Positions 26,400 through 34,344 are shown, counted from the stretch's first letter. The stretch: 64,000 bases of DNA from Hafnia alvei (GCF_900095695.1 NZ_FMIQ01000006.1:124001-188000), one strand, 5' to 3'. A program made the numbers and translations. The notes: generated by a model not told the origin, from the letters alone.

Positions 26400-27302
26400 T
26401 TATTGGCCATCATCATTTTTAGCGTCCTCCAGTTCCTTATCGTGAGTAAAAACCCCGTCCCAATTCTTTTTCATCGGTAGCGATCCCTTTAAATACTTGC
26501 GGTACAGCCACACAGCCCCCTTGTGCAAAAGAATGGGCTTATGTGCTTCAAAAGATTCTTTGTCTTGTTTGGCTATAGTGTGAGAGGTTTCCGTTAGGTA
26601 TTTATCTCGGGCGTAGGAATACACGCGCCAGCGGGAATGGTGGTTATTTTGGCGATCGTCATATAACCAACCGGCAGACTTGAGAAAAGCATTAACCTTG
26701 CTGGTGTTAACGCCGTTCAACCGCTTACAGAACTGGGTAGGGCTCAACCCCTCGGTGAATAGGTTTTCAAGATGCCCGATGTATCGCGCCTGACGGTGTA
26801 CGTAAGTGATTGCCTTGTTTTTGGCCTCATACTCGTCAGCCCATGCACGAGCTGCAGCGGCAGGATCGGAAAATTTCGGCGTAGCTATATCGGTATTCTT
26901 TCCACGAGAAAAATAGCTTTCCTCCATTTTCTCGAAAAATTCCCATGCCTCATCGGTATCAACGATTTTTGACATACGGGCAGCGCCGCGTTCTGTCCAG
27001 AGGGTAATACTGCGAACTTTGCTCGATATTTGTGCGTCAGTATTACTGACTCTCAAAGCTGCCAGCTGTACGCCCTTGCAGGTAAATACATGTACACCCT
27101 CAATAAAACGAGCCTTGTTCGCTGATAAATTGGTACGGATATTTGTTTCTTGAGTGTTGTAACCCATTGCCAATGTCTCGGTGGTAACGACACGAGCGCC
27201 GCACCATTCAATGACTGGTAGGTCATTAATCGAAATATTACCTACCTGATTTTGGGCGTAGGGAAGCCCCTGACCGTTAGGCCGCTTTTCTATTGGTTTC
27301 AT
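26400..27302 (-). CDS. ORF6N-domain protein (antirepressor-like)
   Basis: 300 aa. The N-terminal ORF6N domain (about residues 20-125: ISINDLPVIEWCGARVVTTETLA...NKARFIEGVHVFTCKG) is a KilA-N-like DNA-binding module of phage antirepressors. The C-terminal part (FSDPAAAARAWADEYEAKNKA, LSPTQFCKRLNGVNTSKVNAFLKSAGWLYDD) matches the phage antirepressor C-terminal (KilAC-like) region. Probably controls the lysogenic/induced switch of the element, by binding DNA or a helper repressor. Its end overlaps the start of the frame that leads into Icd. Confidence 0.78.
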   Translation of the reverse strand: MKPIEKRPNGQGLPYAQNQVGNISINDLPVIEWCGARVVTTETLAMGYNTQETNIRTNLSANKARFIEGVHVFTCKGVQLAALRVSNTDAQISSKVRSITLWTERGAARMSKIVDTDEAWEFFEKMEESYFSRGKNTDIATPKFSDPAAAARAWADEYEAKNKAITYVHRQARYIGHLENLFTEGLSPTQFCKRLNGVNTSKVNAFLKSAGWLYDDRQNNHHSRWRVYSYARDKYLTETSHTIAKQDKESFEAHKPILLHKGAVWLYRKYLKGSLPMKKNWDGVFTHDKELEDAKNDDGQ

Positions 27303-27348
27303 TTTTATACCCTGCTAATAAACGATTATGGTTTGCTATCCAGTAACA

Positions 27349-27546
27349 TTACGATTGGCGTACAGAATCCATATACATATCGAGATCCGATTTCAAATAA
27401 ATGGTTTTTTTCTTGCCAACTTTGTAGAAGGGGATTTTTACGCGGCCCGAGCTGTGCCAGTTAGCAAGGGTGCGGGGAGCAACGCCGATATACTCGGCGG
27501 CTTCTGGGCGGGTTAGTTTTGCATCTGTTGATTGAATGAGTTTCAT
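27349..27546 (-). CDS. AlpA-like helix-turn-helix regulator / excisionase
   Basis: 65 aa with a MerR-type helix-turn-helix (KLTRPEAAEYIGVAPRTLANWHSSGRVKIPFYKVGKKKTIYLKSDLD pattern, residues 9-55), as in excisionases and AlpA-type regulators. In PICIs and P4-like elements such a protein activates the element and int. It is preceded by AGGAATTATG and lies upstream of the ORF6N gene, about 150 bp from the unknown 231-aa gene. Confidence 0.75.
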   Translation of the reverse strand: MKLIQSTDAKLTRPEAAEYIGVAPRTLANWHSSGRVKIPFYKVGKKKTIYLKSDLDMYMDSVRQS

Positions 27547-27699
27547 AATTCCTCACAGTGTTTGATGGGTAACAATGGTGAGAATTATCATCGTTTTTCG
27601 GAATTTAATTCATTGTGTATATCTTCATACTTTAAGGCATATCATACTACAAGTGAGTTGAAGATAATTTAATGACACAAAAAATACATGTGCCATTAT

Positions 27700-28395
27700 C
27701 TATTTAGATAATGATGTTAACCCACAAGCATTTCTCACCGATGTAATTCTATCTTTTGATTCTGGCGCCCCATCAATAAAAGAATATGCAAATATAGATA
27801 TACTTTCCCAGTACGGAGATTTAAACCATCTATTGTTTATCAAAAGTAACTCTCGACAAAAGTAATTAAATTTAGCATCTCTTACTGATACTTTTGTAAG
27901 TGATTTAGGTAAATCCATTTCGGAAATATCCTTTATGCTTTCAAGCACATCACGTATTTTAAGAATTACTAATAAGTCCTCATCTTTCCCCTGTAAACCA
28001 ACGCAGTTTACCACGCTAAGGTGTTCCGACTTAACACTTCCAACAAACTTATCAGTATCCAATGCTTGCATATTTTCGATGATAGAATCACAAGCTTTGA
28101 TTATTTTTAATTTGCTTTTTTCTCTTTCTTTTTTTGTTTTGAAATTAGCTTCAAAAAAAAGCCCATTATATACACCTAAAAAATCAGCAAAATACCAGAG
28201 GAGTATGCCATCAGCCTCATTAGGATGACGAATTTGAATTTTTGTTTGTATTTTCCTTAAAATATTATCAACCCCCTCAATTTCAAGTAATTTTCCAAGG
28301 AAAATATCAGCATTAACAGCCATCTCACCCATTTTTAGCAAGTCAGAAAAAGCACATACAAGATCTTCATTCAACCAATCGTATTTACTAAGCAT
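27700..28395 (-). CDS. Unknown AT-rich cargo protein in the int transcript
   Basis: 231-aa soluble, mostly helical protein (MLSKYDWLNEDLVCAFSDLLKMGEMAVNAD start; GILLWYFADFLGVYNGLFFEAN; ELLLINNRWFKSPYWESI). Its start overlaps the int stop (TAATG), so it is translated from the int message. It is clearly more AT-rich than the flanking genes. Family not recognised. Position between int and the alpA-type regulator is a known place for variable genes in satellites, including anti-phage genes, but there is no domain evidence for defence. Confidence 0.7.
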   Translation of the reverse strand: MLSKYDWLNEDLVCAFSDLLKMGEMAVNADIFLGKLLEIEGVDNILRKIQTKIQIRHPNEADGILLWYFADFLGVYNGLFFEANFKTKKEREKSKLKIIKACDSIIENMQALDTDKFVGSVKSEHLSVVNCVGLQGKDEDLLVILKIRDVLESIKDISEMDLPKSLTKVSVRDAKFNYFCRELLLINNRWFKSPYWESISIFAYSFIDGAPESKDRITSVRNACGLTSLSK

Positions 28396-29801
28396 TACAT
28401 AACCCCTTTGGTACTATTGAGTAATGAAAATAAAATTTTTCTCTTTTCTTCATCGCTCATATCTGAAAGAGCAGACAAAAGTTGATTATTGATATTTTCT
28501 GTTTTTTCTACTAAGCCTGCGTGTTCCAATATTGCACGTTCAATCTTTTTAGCGGGTTCGTAGAGTTCATCGGCAGAAAAATGCAAATAGCCTTGCGTGA
28601 CATCAGCGCTACGCAGGGTTTTATGGTTCATTAATCGTTTAAGAATATATTGACCTACACCCACCAGCTCCGCCACGCTTCCGAAGGTACGGCGTGCATC
28701 ATGACAGGTGAAAGATAACTTAGGCTCTCCGTTCGGGCTGGTAGCCTCAATGATTCTAGCGATAACCTTACGTGGTTCTTGAATTACCCCACGTCTTGCA
28801 CCGGGGAAAACATACGGTTCATTATCGATACGCAGCGATAATCTACGGCGGAAGATAGTTGCTAGCGTATTGGTTATTGGGAGTTCTAGAGGATCCCCGT
28901 TCTTTGTTTTGTCTATCCAAAAATAACGACCGTCAAATTTAACCCTGTTCCATTCAAGCCCGAATACTTCCGAGCGTCGTAGCCCTGTAAATATCGCTAC
29001 GTCTAAAGCATCACAAACAGACACCGCAAAATCATCCCTAATATCCATTGATTGCGCACGGACGGTTTCTACGGCTGATAGCCAGCGTGATAACTCATTA
29101 TTGCGTATACGGCTAGTTTTACGTGTGGTGCCATGCCATTTGCGTTTACTGCTCAATACCATCGTTGGCGGATCTGGCAAAAGCCTGTTTCCCTCACTAT
29201 CTCTGTAATGGTCATGTGCAAAGCGATAAACGGCACGTAATACACGCGCCCATAGGTCAGCCTGCGACTTACTACCAGTGGCGACATTGGCGCGAGGCGA
29301 TACACCACCGAACCAAACTCCTCCCTCTGTTATACCCTTGTGCCGAGATTCAACCTGATCACGAGTAATATAAGCAATTGGCTTCTTCATCCAGTCGCCA
29401 GAGAAGTTAATTAAGGCGCTTTCATAATGAGCCGAGGTTTTTTCCGATAGGCGACCAGCTCTTGATAATTTGTACTGCTCAAAGACCTCTGATAGCAGAA
29501 CTGCCTGATTTTTATCTGCTCGTCGCTGTTCGTTAGGATTTTTTCGAGTGGTGGCTACGTTGCCAATCGCCTGTGAAGCGAGCGCACGCGCTTGCTCTAT
29601 GGGGAGGTCTGGAAAACGTCCAAGGGTTACACGGATAAACTTACCGTCACGCTTACGAATAGCGCAAAAGCTTTTCACTCCGCCGTGTGTTACACGTAGC
29701 CTCAGACCATTTATGACTGAATCAGCGTATTCGGTTCTTTTCCCAGCAGGGGCGGGGGGAAGATCGTTTATTGCGGCTTTGGTGAATTTGAAAGTTTGCA
29801 A
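28395..29801 (-). CDS. int: Tyrosine integrase of element 1 (P4-type)
   Basis: 468 aa from TTG at 29801, chosen because GGAGG sits 10 nt upstream and the product starts QTFKFTKAAINDLPPAP like other P4-type integrases; the upstream frame to 29963 runs through the att arm sites. DUF4102-type N-terminal arm-binding domain, then SAM-like core-binding domain, then catalytic domain with FTGLRRSEVFGLEW (Arg), CHDARRTFGS (HxxR) and the Tyr in TQGYLH. It recombines the tRNA-Lys core; the gene starts 164 bp from attR. It appears intact. Confidence 0.93.
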   Translation of the reverse strand: MQTFKFTKAAINDLPPAPAGKRTEYADSVINGLRLRVTHGGVKSFCAIRKRDGKFIRVTLGRFPDLPIEQARALASQAIGNVATTRKNPNEQRRADKNQAVLLSEVFEQYKLSRAGRLSEKTSAHYESALINFSGDWMKKPIAYITRDQVESRHKGITEGGVWFGGVSPRANVATGSKSQADLWARVLRAVYRFAHDHYRDSEGNRLLPDPPTMVLSSKRKWHGTTRKTSRIRNNELSRWLSAVETVRAQSMDIRDDFAVSVCDALDVAIFTGLRRSEVFGLEWNRVKFDGRYFWIDKTKNGDPLELPITNTLATIFRRRLSLRIDNEPYVFPGARRGVIQEPRKVIARIIEATSPNGEPKLSFTCHDARRTFGSVAELVGVGQYILKRLMNHKTLRSADVTQGYLHFSADELYEPAKKIERAILEHAGLVEKTENINNQLLSALSDMSDEEKRKILFSLLNSTKGVM

Positions 29802-29835
29802 AAAATCATGACCTCCAAAAAGTATCCCAAAAAAT

Positions 29836-29962
29836 CTGGGGATACCTCGGGGATACCTCAGATAGGTAATTATAGGGTATTTTAGGTCATTATGGGGAAG
29901 GTAGCAAACTTGTAATTTCTTGATTTTACTGGAAAAGTAATGATAGGTAATAATAGTAATCA
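29836..29962. promoter_or_regulatory. Integrase arm-type sites, right end of element 1
   Basis: CTGGGGATACC / TCGGGGATACC in tandem at 29836-29857, then AGATAGGTAATTATAGG, and a further GATAGGTAATAAT at 29942-29954 next to the core. The pattern mirrors the left-end sites at 15584-15630 in the same orientation. The region also holds the int promoter. Confidence 0.6.
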
Positions 29963-29964
29963 AA

Positions 29965-30011
29965 ACTCTTAATCAATTGGTCGGCGGTTCGAACCCGCCA
30001 CGACCCACCAA
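29965..30011 (+). repeat. att core copy 2
   Basis: 47-bp core identical to copy 1; right boundary of element 1 and left boundary of element 2. The next bases (CAAATTCAATTA) differ from the tRNA terminator and match the bases after copy 4, where another integrase of the same type follows. Confidence 0.9.
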
Positions 30012-30020
30012 CAAATTCAA

Positions 30021-30713
30021 TTACTTAGAATTAACTCCCATCTGTATATTTCCAATGTGGGACATATTTGGGACACAATCGCCAAATATCACATCAATTT
30101 GCTTGGCGTGCTCAGTTAAATGATTAGGCGCTAGGTGTGCATACCGCCGAACCATCTCGATAGATTCCCAGCCTCCCATTTCTTGCAAAATTGAAAGCGG
30201 CACTCCAGCTTGAACTAACCAGCTCGCCCATGTATGCCTTAAGTCGTGAAAGCGGAAGTTTTCAATTCCAGCTCTAACTAATGCAGACTTCCAAGCCTTG
30301 TTGCTATCTACACGCATTTTCCTAATCTCCGGTGTAATAGAACCATCGGAGCGGTTTGCAGCATGCGTGTGAACAAACACGAATTTTTGGTGCTTTCCAA
30401 TCTGCTCCCGCAAGACTTTGGCCGCGGTATCATTTAAGGCTACGTCAATCGCTCTCCCTGATTTGCTTTCCTCTGGATTAATCCAAGCTACCTTCCTTTG
30501 CATGTCTATCTGCTGCCACTCGAGATCAAGTACATTTGATCGGCGCAGGCCGGTTGCTAAAGCAAAGCGGACAACAGACTTTAGTGGTTCTGGACACTCA
30601 TCAATTAACCTAACAGCCTCATGTGGCTCAAGCCACCGTATGCGCTTATTCTTAGGCTGTGGAACCTTTATCAGTGGTGCCTTTCTGTCGTGCTTCTTCG
30701 CGTTCTCTGTCAA
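30021..30713 (-). pseudogene. Integrase of element 2, N-terminus deleted
   Basis: Only the catalytic domain of a tyrosine recombinase remains ([14 protein letters not shown] with Arg; [16 protein letters not shown] with Hxx[10 protein letters not shown] with Tyr). The arm- and core-binding domains are gone: the first ~14 codons read out of frame from the neighbouring early gene, so the joint is near 30670. The remaining frame is intact but cannot be a functional integrase. The 3' end lies 9 bp from att copy 2, as in the related fragment at 44706. Confidence 0.85.
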
Positions 30714-31200
30714 TCTTCTCGTTCATGAGTAAAGCCATTTCATGATCGGCTTCAATCTTAGCCGCCAAAGCCGCAGCTCGTTCTGCTGTAATTTTGGCGT
30801 CCAGCTCTAACGCCTCATCCCACATAGCGTTGAACTCTTTTTCTTTCTGCTCAGCCTCCCAATCAGTCACTGGCTTGCGAATTTCAACCGCCAGTTCGTC
30901 CAGTGAATCCCTAACTTTTTTACGGCTGGCATCGACAAGAGCAGGGCGTTTCTTCATCTCTGCAACTAACTTCTTACCAGCCTCGTCAATAGCTGTCTTA
31001 GTGCTACGGACATTCGCCGCCATGCTGATGTATGAACGGCGTCCCTTGACTGTATTCAGGTCACCAACTACAGACGATGCTTTTTCACGGATGTCTTTAA
31101 TTAACCCTTCAATGAATTCGTCATTGATAAAAGCAGCTTCTAGTTCAGCCGGTACGCTCGGCAGAGTGACTAATGCAATTTCGTTCTTTTCCTCACTCAC
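30652..31200 (-). CDS. Phage early coiled-coil protein, C-terminus cut
   Basis: 182 aa, starting [21 protein letters not shown], helical and very charged ([34 protein letters not shown]-type heptads). Such proteins lie in the recombination cluster of lambdoid phages; function unknown. The last residues (GTTDKGSTA) come from the deletion joint with the integrase gene, so the native C-terminus is missing. Confidence 0.6.
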   Translation of the reverse strand: MSEEKNEIALVTLPSVPAELEAAFINDEFIEGLIKDIREKASSVVGDLNTVKGRRSYISMAANVRSTKTAIDEAGKKLVAEMKKRPALVDASRKKVRDSLDELAVEIRKPVTDWEAEQKEKEFNAMWDEALELDAKITAERAAALAAKIEADHEMALLMNEKIDREREEARQKGTTDKGSTA

Positions 31201-31353
31201 TGGCGATCTCCTTTGTTTGTTTAGATGGGGTATATCAACGCTTTCTGAACGGTCGCTATAAGCACAAAATCTGTGGGGAGATTAGTTGGTATGATTGCCG
31301 CTCACCCAAGAAGTGAACTTTGACTTGTCATATATCGCTATATGGCTTTGTTA

Positions 31354-31390
31354 GACCTGATACCCTGCGTCCGTATCAGGTCTTTTTTTT
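31354..31390 (+). terminator. Strong plus-strand terminator without a plus-strand gene
   Basis: GACCTGATAC-N9-GTATCAGGTC followed by eight T. The nearest genes on both sides are on the minus strand, so the transcript it ends is unexplained. Confidence 0.75.
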
Positions 31391-31405
31391 GCCTGAAATT
31401 TGGTA

Positions 31406-31430
31406 TAAAAAAACCGCATTCAAGCGGCTG
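31406..31430 (-). terminator. Terminator at the end of the 101-aa gene
   Basis: Minus-strand CCGCTTGAATGCGG followed by seven T. The TGA stop of the gene lies in the hairpin. Confidence 0.75.
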
Positions 31431-31725
31431 TAACTTCGATTACTTCCTTTTCTCCGTTGCACCAACCTTCTTCGTAATCAACATTAGGAAGCTGTGTGCA
31501 TACGGCGATTCCAGCAAAATCGCTAAAGTTCATGTTGTTAATTGCCCAGTCTTCAATGTCATATTCAGACCCAGCAAAAAGCGGCAGCGTGTCTTCATCC
31601 AAGCTGCGCTGTAAATCCCCATCAAACTCATGCGCATAGTGAGTGGCGCGATGTTCTGCAATCTTCTGCACCGGAACAGCCCACTTGCTTGCGTCGGGCA
31701 TCTCAATTTGTAAGAAACGAGCCAT
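31420..31725 (-). CDS. Hypothetical lambdoid early protein
   Basis: 101 aa from the ATG at 31725 (GGAGGAAAGTATG). MARFLQIEMPDASKWAVPVQKIAEHRATHYA, a central acidic EYDIEDWAINNMNFSDF and the end EKEVIEVTAA; members of this kind occur in early regions of lambdoid phages, with no known function. The stop codon is embedded in an intrinsic terminator. Confidence 0.65.
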   Translation of the reverse strand: MARFLQIEMPDASKWAVPVQKIAEHRATHYAHEFDGDLQRSLDEDTLPLFAGSEYDIEDWAINNMNFSDFAGIAVCTQLPNVDYEEGWCNGEKEVIEVTAA

Positions 31726-31741
31726 ACTTTCCTCCAGCCAT

Positions 31742-31769
31742 AAAAAAGCCCCTAACGAGAGGGGCAAAA
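31742..31769 (-). terminator. Terminator downstream of the 76-aa gene
   Basis: Minus-strand GCCCCT-N6-AGGGGC followed by TTTTTTA, between two small early genes. Confidence 0.75.
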
Positions 31770-31853
31770 CGTGTCAGCTAACCAGAGCAGTCATTCTCCA
31801 GTTATGAGCGGGATTGCTCACAGCAGATACTCAGTGAATACCTGCTAGGTGCA

Positions 31854-32084
31854 TTACTCGCCACGGGCTTTTAACATTGCGTCTGCAATGAAATAGGCAG
31901 CTTCTGCTAACTCTTTGTACTGTGGTGATTCTGGGCCACCACCAAATGAATGACCGTCCCATCTGCGCACAATGGATGCCATTGCTTTAGCAGCGAAGTA
32001 ATCACGCATTGTCATGCCTTCAATCGGGTAATTGTGTTCGCTTCCTGCAACTGGAAATGCCGGTCCCCCGTTATCACCTTTCAT
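31854..32084 (-). CDS. Small hypothetical phage protein
   Basis: 76 aa from the ATG at 32084, preceded by GGAGATAGAT; an in-frame ATG four codons earlier lacks this spacing. The MKGDNGGPAFPVAG start and GMTMRDYFAAKAMASIV segment are typical of a small phage protein family common in enterobacterial prophages. Function unknown. Confidence 0.7.
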   Translation of the reverse strand: MKGDNGGPAFPVAGSEHNYPIEGMTMRDYFAAKAMASIVRRWDGHSFGGGPESPQYKELAEAAYFIADAMLKARGE

Positions 32085-32105
32085 ATCTATCTCCATTCTG
32101 GGTAT

Positions 32106-32126
32106 AAAAAAGACCGCTAGGCGGCC
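32106..32126 (-). terminator. Terminator at the end of the pentapeptide gene
   Basis: Minus-strand GGCCGC-CTA-GCGGTC followed by TTTTTT. The TAG stop of the pentapeptide gene is the loop of the hairpin. Confidence 0.65.
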
Positions 32127-32593
32127 TCAGATTCTTCACTTGGCTCTTTAAGCCAATCTGGACGCTCACCCTTACCAAGATAAAAATCAATGATGTCTAA
32201 TAGCTGAGGGTAGAAGCGCAGTGCTGAACGTCCATCCATATCAGCAATTTCCTGCTTGCTGTACTTGCGCCACTCTTCAACTGTATGGTTCTGGCATCCT
32301 GCTCTGACATATTCACCGTTGGTTATAGTGATTGGATATTTATGCCCCATGATTACGAACGTGTGATCTGGCAGGTCGGCATCGCACAGGTTGGCACCGC
32401 ACAGGTCGGCATCGCACAGGTCGGCACCGCACAGGTCGGCACCGCACAGGTCGGCACCGCGCAGGTTGGCATCGCGCAGGTTGGCATCGCGCAGGTTGGC
32501 ATCGCGCAGGTTGGCACGTGATCCGTTTTCTCTAAACGACTCAATCCAAATTTTGTGTTCATCAAGAATCTTGCGTAAATCTGCGGTATTCAT
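32117..32593 (-). CDS. Pentapeptide-repeat phage protein
   Basis: 158 aa from the ATG at 32593 (AAGGGGTGTGAGATG). About ten pentapeptide repeats of the form A(N/D)L(R/C)(D/G) (residues ~27-78) would form a short right-handed beta helix. A C-terminal region (NGEYVRAGCQNHTVEEW...FYPQLLDIIDFYLG) follows, seen in other phage pentapeptide proteins. Function unknown; the known DNA-mimic proteins of this fold are longer. The repeat is also perfect at DNA level, which may allow expansion. Confidence 0.8.
   Translation of the reverse strand: MNTADLRKILDEHKIWIESFRENGSRANLRDANLRDANLRDANLRGADLCGADLCGADLCDADLCGANLCDADLPDHTFVIMGHKYPITITNGEYVRAGCQNHTVEEWRKYSKQEIADMDGRSALRFYPQLLDIIDFYLGKGERPDWLKEPSEESEAA
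32372..32518. repeat. 15-bp minisatellite inside the pentapeptide gene
   Basis: Ten near-identical 15-bp units beginning CAGGTCGGCACCGCA or CAGGTTGGCATCGCG. Unit length is a multiple of three, so gain or loss keeps the frame and adds or removes one pentapeptide. Confidence 0.85.
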
Positions 32594-32616
32594 CTCACAC
32601 CCCTTATTCACCCAAT

Positions 32617-32638
32617 AAAAAAGGCCGCCTAAGCGACC
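32617..32638 (-). terminator. Terminator at the end of the 57-aa gene
   Basis: Minus-strand GGTCGC-TTAG-GCGGCC followed by TTTTTT. The TAG stop lies in the loop. Confidence 0.65.
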
Positions 32639-32802
32639 TGTAGTATTTTTATTTTGCACTCACGCTGACTAGCTCTATTTCTCCAAGCCAGCTCGACGTA
32701 GCATCGACGCATGGTGTCGCATTCTCTGAAGCGAATTGCCTTCTCGCGATATTCGTTTTTAGCCTCGCGAAAGATTTCCATCCAGCACTTTTCAAATGCC
32801 AT
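32629..32802 (-). CDS. Small hypothetical phage protein (57 aa)
   Basis: 57 codons starting MAFEKCWMEIFREAKNEYRE after a good AGAGAGGTAGGT Shine-Dalgarno. Charged helical protein with three Cys and many Arg. No family recognised. Stop in an intrinsic terminator as for its neighbours. Upstream minus-strand codons to about 32940 (…PLPPEVVKTVQALIIGAD…NLER) look coding but have no start and end just before this gene, probably the tail of a lost gene. Confidence 0.6.
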   Translation of the reverse strand: MAFEKCWMEIFREAKNEYREKAIRFRECDTMRRCYVELAWRNRASQRECKIKILQVA

Positions 32803-32982
32803 ACCTACCTCTCTAAATTAAGAGAATGATCTTCCCGCGAATCTTCTGGCGCCTGTTTATCTGCGCCAATAATGAGTGCCTGTACTGTCTTAACCACCTC
32901 AGGCGGCAGTGGTTCTCGTTGTACCCCTACCGCGAAAAGTCGTATAAAATCAAATCCCCCCTACAGTAATGAGATTTTCATC

Positions 32983-33507
32983 ATGTCAGAAGAGAAAGGA
33001 CTTATTCGAAGAATTACTGATGCTGCTTCTGGAGCTACCGGAGCCCTGAAAGGTGTCGTTGATTTAGCAAAAGAAGTTAACGCCCTTCAAGTGGATTACA
33101 ACGTAAAAAGCAAAACTATCGAACTGCTTGACAAGATAATTGACGCTAGAACCGGGCAGTACGCATTAACGGAATTGCTGGGTGAAGCTAAAGACCACAT
33201 CGTTGATCTCGAAAAGCTTTTGAAACAAAAACATGAGTGGGATGATGAGAAGCTTAATTATGAACTTTACCACCCCATTACCAATACAGTGGTCTATATA
33301 TTGAAGCCTACTGACAATTCTGAGTATCAACCGCATTACCTTTGTACTACATGCTATGAATCTGGAATGAAGTCTACGCTTCAATATAAATCGGCAAGTT
33401 TTGCCTATAAATATATGCGATGTCATAAGTGTGGTGCCGAGTATAAGTTTCCTAAAGAAGTCGAGGTAGATAGAAAAAAACCATCCCCATTGAAGCCAGC
33501 TAGGTAA
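32983..33507 (+). CDS. Hypothetical phage protein with C-terminal zinc ribbon
   Basis: 174 aa from the ATG at 32983 (MSEEKGLIRRITDAASGATG); a longer upstream frame has no family support. The N-terminal helical half (VVDLAKEVNALQVDYNVKSKTIELLDKI) precedes a zinc ribbon built from CTTCYESG and MRCHKCGAEYKF. The same architecture occurs in unnamed prophage proteins. First plus-strand gene of element 2, next to the point where repressor and gpO would be expected, which are missing. Confidence 0.65.
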   Translation: MSEEKGLIRRITDAASGATGALKGVVDLAKEVNALQVDYNVKSKTIELLDKIIDARTGQYALTELLGEAKDHIVDLEKLLKQKHEWDDEKLNYELYHPITNTVVYILKPTDNSEYQPHYLCTTCYESGMKSTLQYKSASFAYKYMRCHKCGAEYKFPKEVEVDRKKPSPLKPAR

Positions 33508-33636
33508 CTACCTAGCCTGATAAATGCTCTTGGTTTTGCCACGGTGCCCCGCGGCGTATAACGCGACTTCTGGCAGGCAACATGAACCTTCGTACTTACT
33601 CACCATGCTAGTGATCGTAACCACTTCAGATTTCAT

Positions 33637-34344
33637 ATGACACATCGACTGATGAGCGCTATCGCAAACCGAGATGGTTCGGCGCTGGCCAGAATGTCCA
33701 ACCCAGCTACACAGGCAATGAAGGGCATTGTCAATCCAGATGCTGAAAACTTGGTTGATGTTCTGTTTCGCCAGCTAAAGCAGGTGTTCCCTGCAGCAAG
33801 CCAAACCAACCTGCGTAGACCTGAAGACGAGAACGCGGCAAAAAAACAGTGGATTGCTGCATTCGCTGAGAATGGAATCCGAACCAGAGAGCAGCTATCG
33901 GCAGGGATGCAACACGCCCGATCCAGTGAGTCGCCGTTCTGGCCTTCACCCGGTCAATTTATCGCATGGTGCAAACAGGGGGTTCTGAAAGCTAATGGCT
34001 TGCCAAGCAGCGAAGAGCTGTATGGCCTAGTGATGGAGTACTGCGCTAACCGTGGATTGTACTCGTCACCAGAGTCGTATCCGTGGCCTAGCAACGCGGC
34101 GTACTGGATGGTGACAAAACTATATTCGCAGATGCGCGGTAAGAACCAGTCGGAATCAGAGCTCCGCAAGAGTTGCACTGAGGAGTTGGTGATTATGGGC
34201 CGGCGCATTGAATCTGGTGAAGAAATACCAAAGCCAGTTGTTCAGTTGGAAAAGCTACACATTCCGATCAGCAATGAAGCTGGACTACAGAAAATTGCAG
34301 ATATTCGCAAAAAGCTAAACCTACCGCGCAGAGGTCAGCAATGA
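33637..34344 (+). CDS. Lambda gpP-like replication protein
   Basis: 235 aa. Matches lambda P along its length: LVDVLFRQLKQVFPAASQTN, KQWIAAFAENGIRTREQLSAGM, SPFWPSPGQFIAWCKQG, SSPESYPWPSNAAYWMVTKLY. In lambda, P brings host DnaB helicase to the origin via gpO. No gpO gene precedes it, so the replication module is incomplete. It looks undamaged itself. The ATGA overlap couples it to the next small gene. Confidence 0.9.
   Translation: MTHRLMSAIANRDGSALARMSNPATQAMKGIVNPDAENLVDVLFRQLKQVFPAASQTNLRRPEDENAAKKQWIAAFAENGIRTREQLSAGMQHARSSESPFWPSPGQFIAWCKQGVLKANGLPSSEELYGLVMEYCANRGLYSSPESYPWPSNAAYWMVTKLYSQMRGKNQSESELRKSCTEELVIMGRRIESGEEIPKPVVQLEKLHIPISNEAGLQKIADIRKKLNLPRRGQQ

Larger units (their letters stand above)
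15541..29964 (-). mobile_element. Element 1: capsid-forming PICI-like satellite
   Basis: 14.4 kb bounded by identical 47-bp att cores. From the integrase end: int, unknown 231-aa gene, AlpA-like, ORF6N, Icd-like, two small genes, RepA-like helicase, then HK97-like capsid, prohead protease, portal, head closure, connector, HNH, TerS, TerL and a lambda gpI-like tail assembly gene. All structural genes for a DNA-filled head are present, but there is no tail tube, tape measure, tip or lysis gene. That combination matches the published capsid-forming phage-inducible chromosomal islands, which build their own heads and use a helper phage's tails. No gene appears broken. Confidence 0.78.

Noticed and set aside
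32372-32518. CRISPR array
   Set aside because: Units are 15 bp in tandem without spacers and lie inside a protein gene. No array with regular unique spacers was found in the window.
32285-32618. Plus- and minus-strand frames made of repeated short peptides over the pentapeptide gene
   Set aside because: They are shadows of the 15-bp repeat; only the minus-strand pentapeptide frame has a Shine-Dalgarno, non-repeat flanks and a family.
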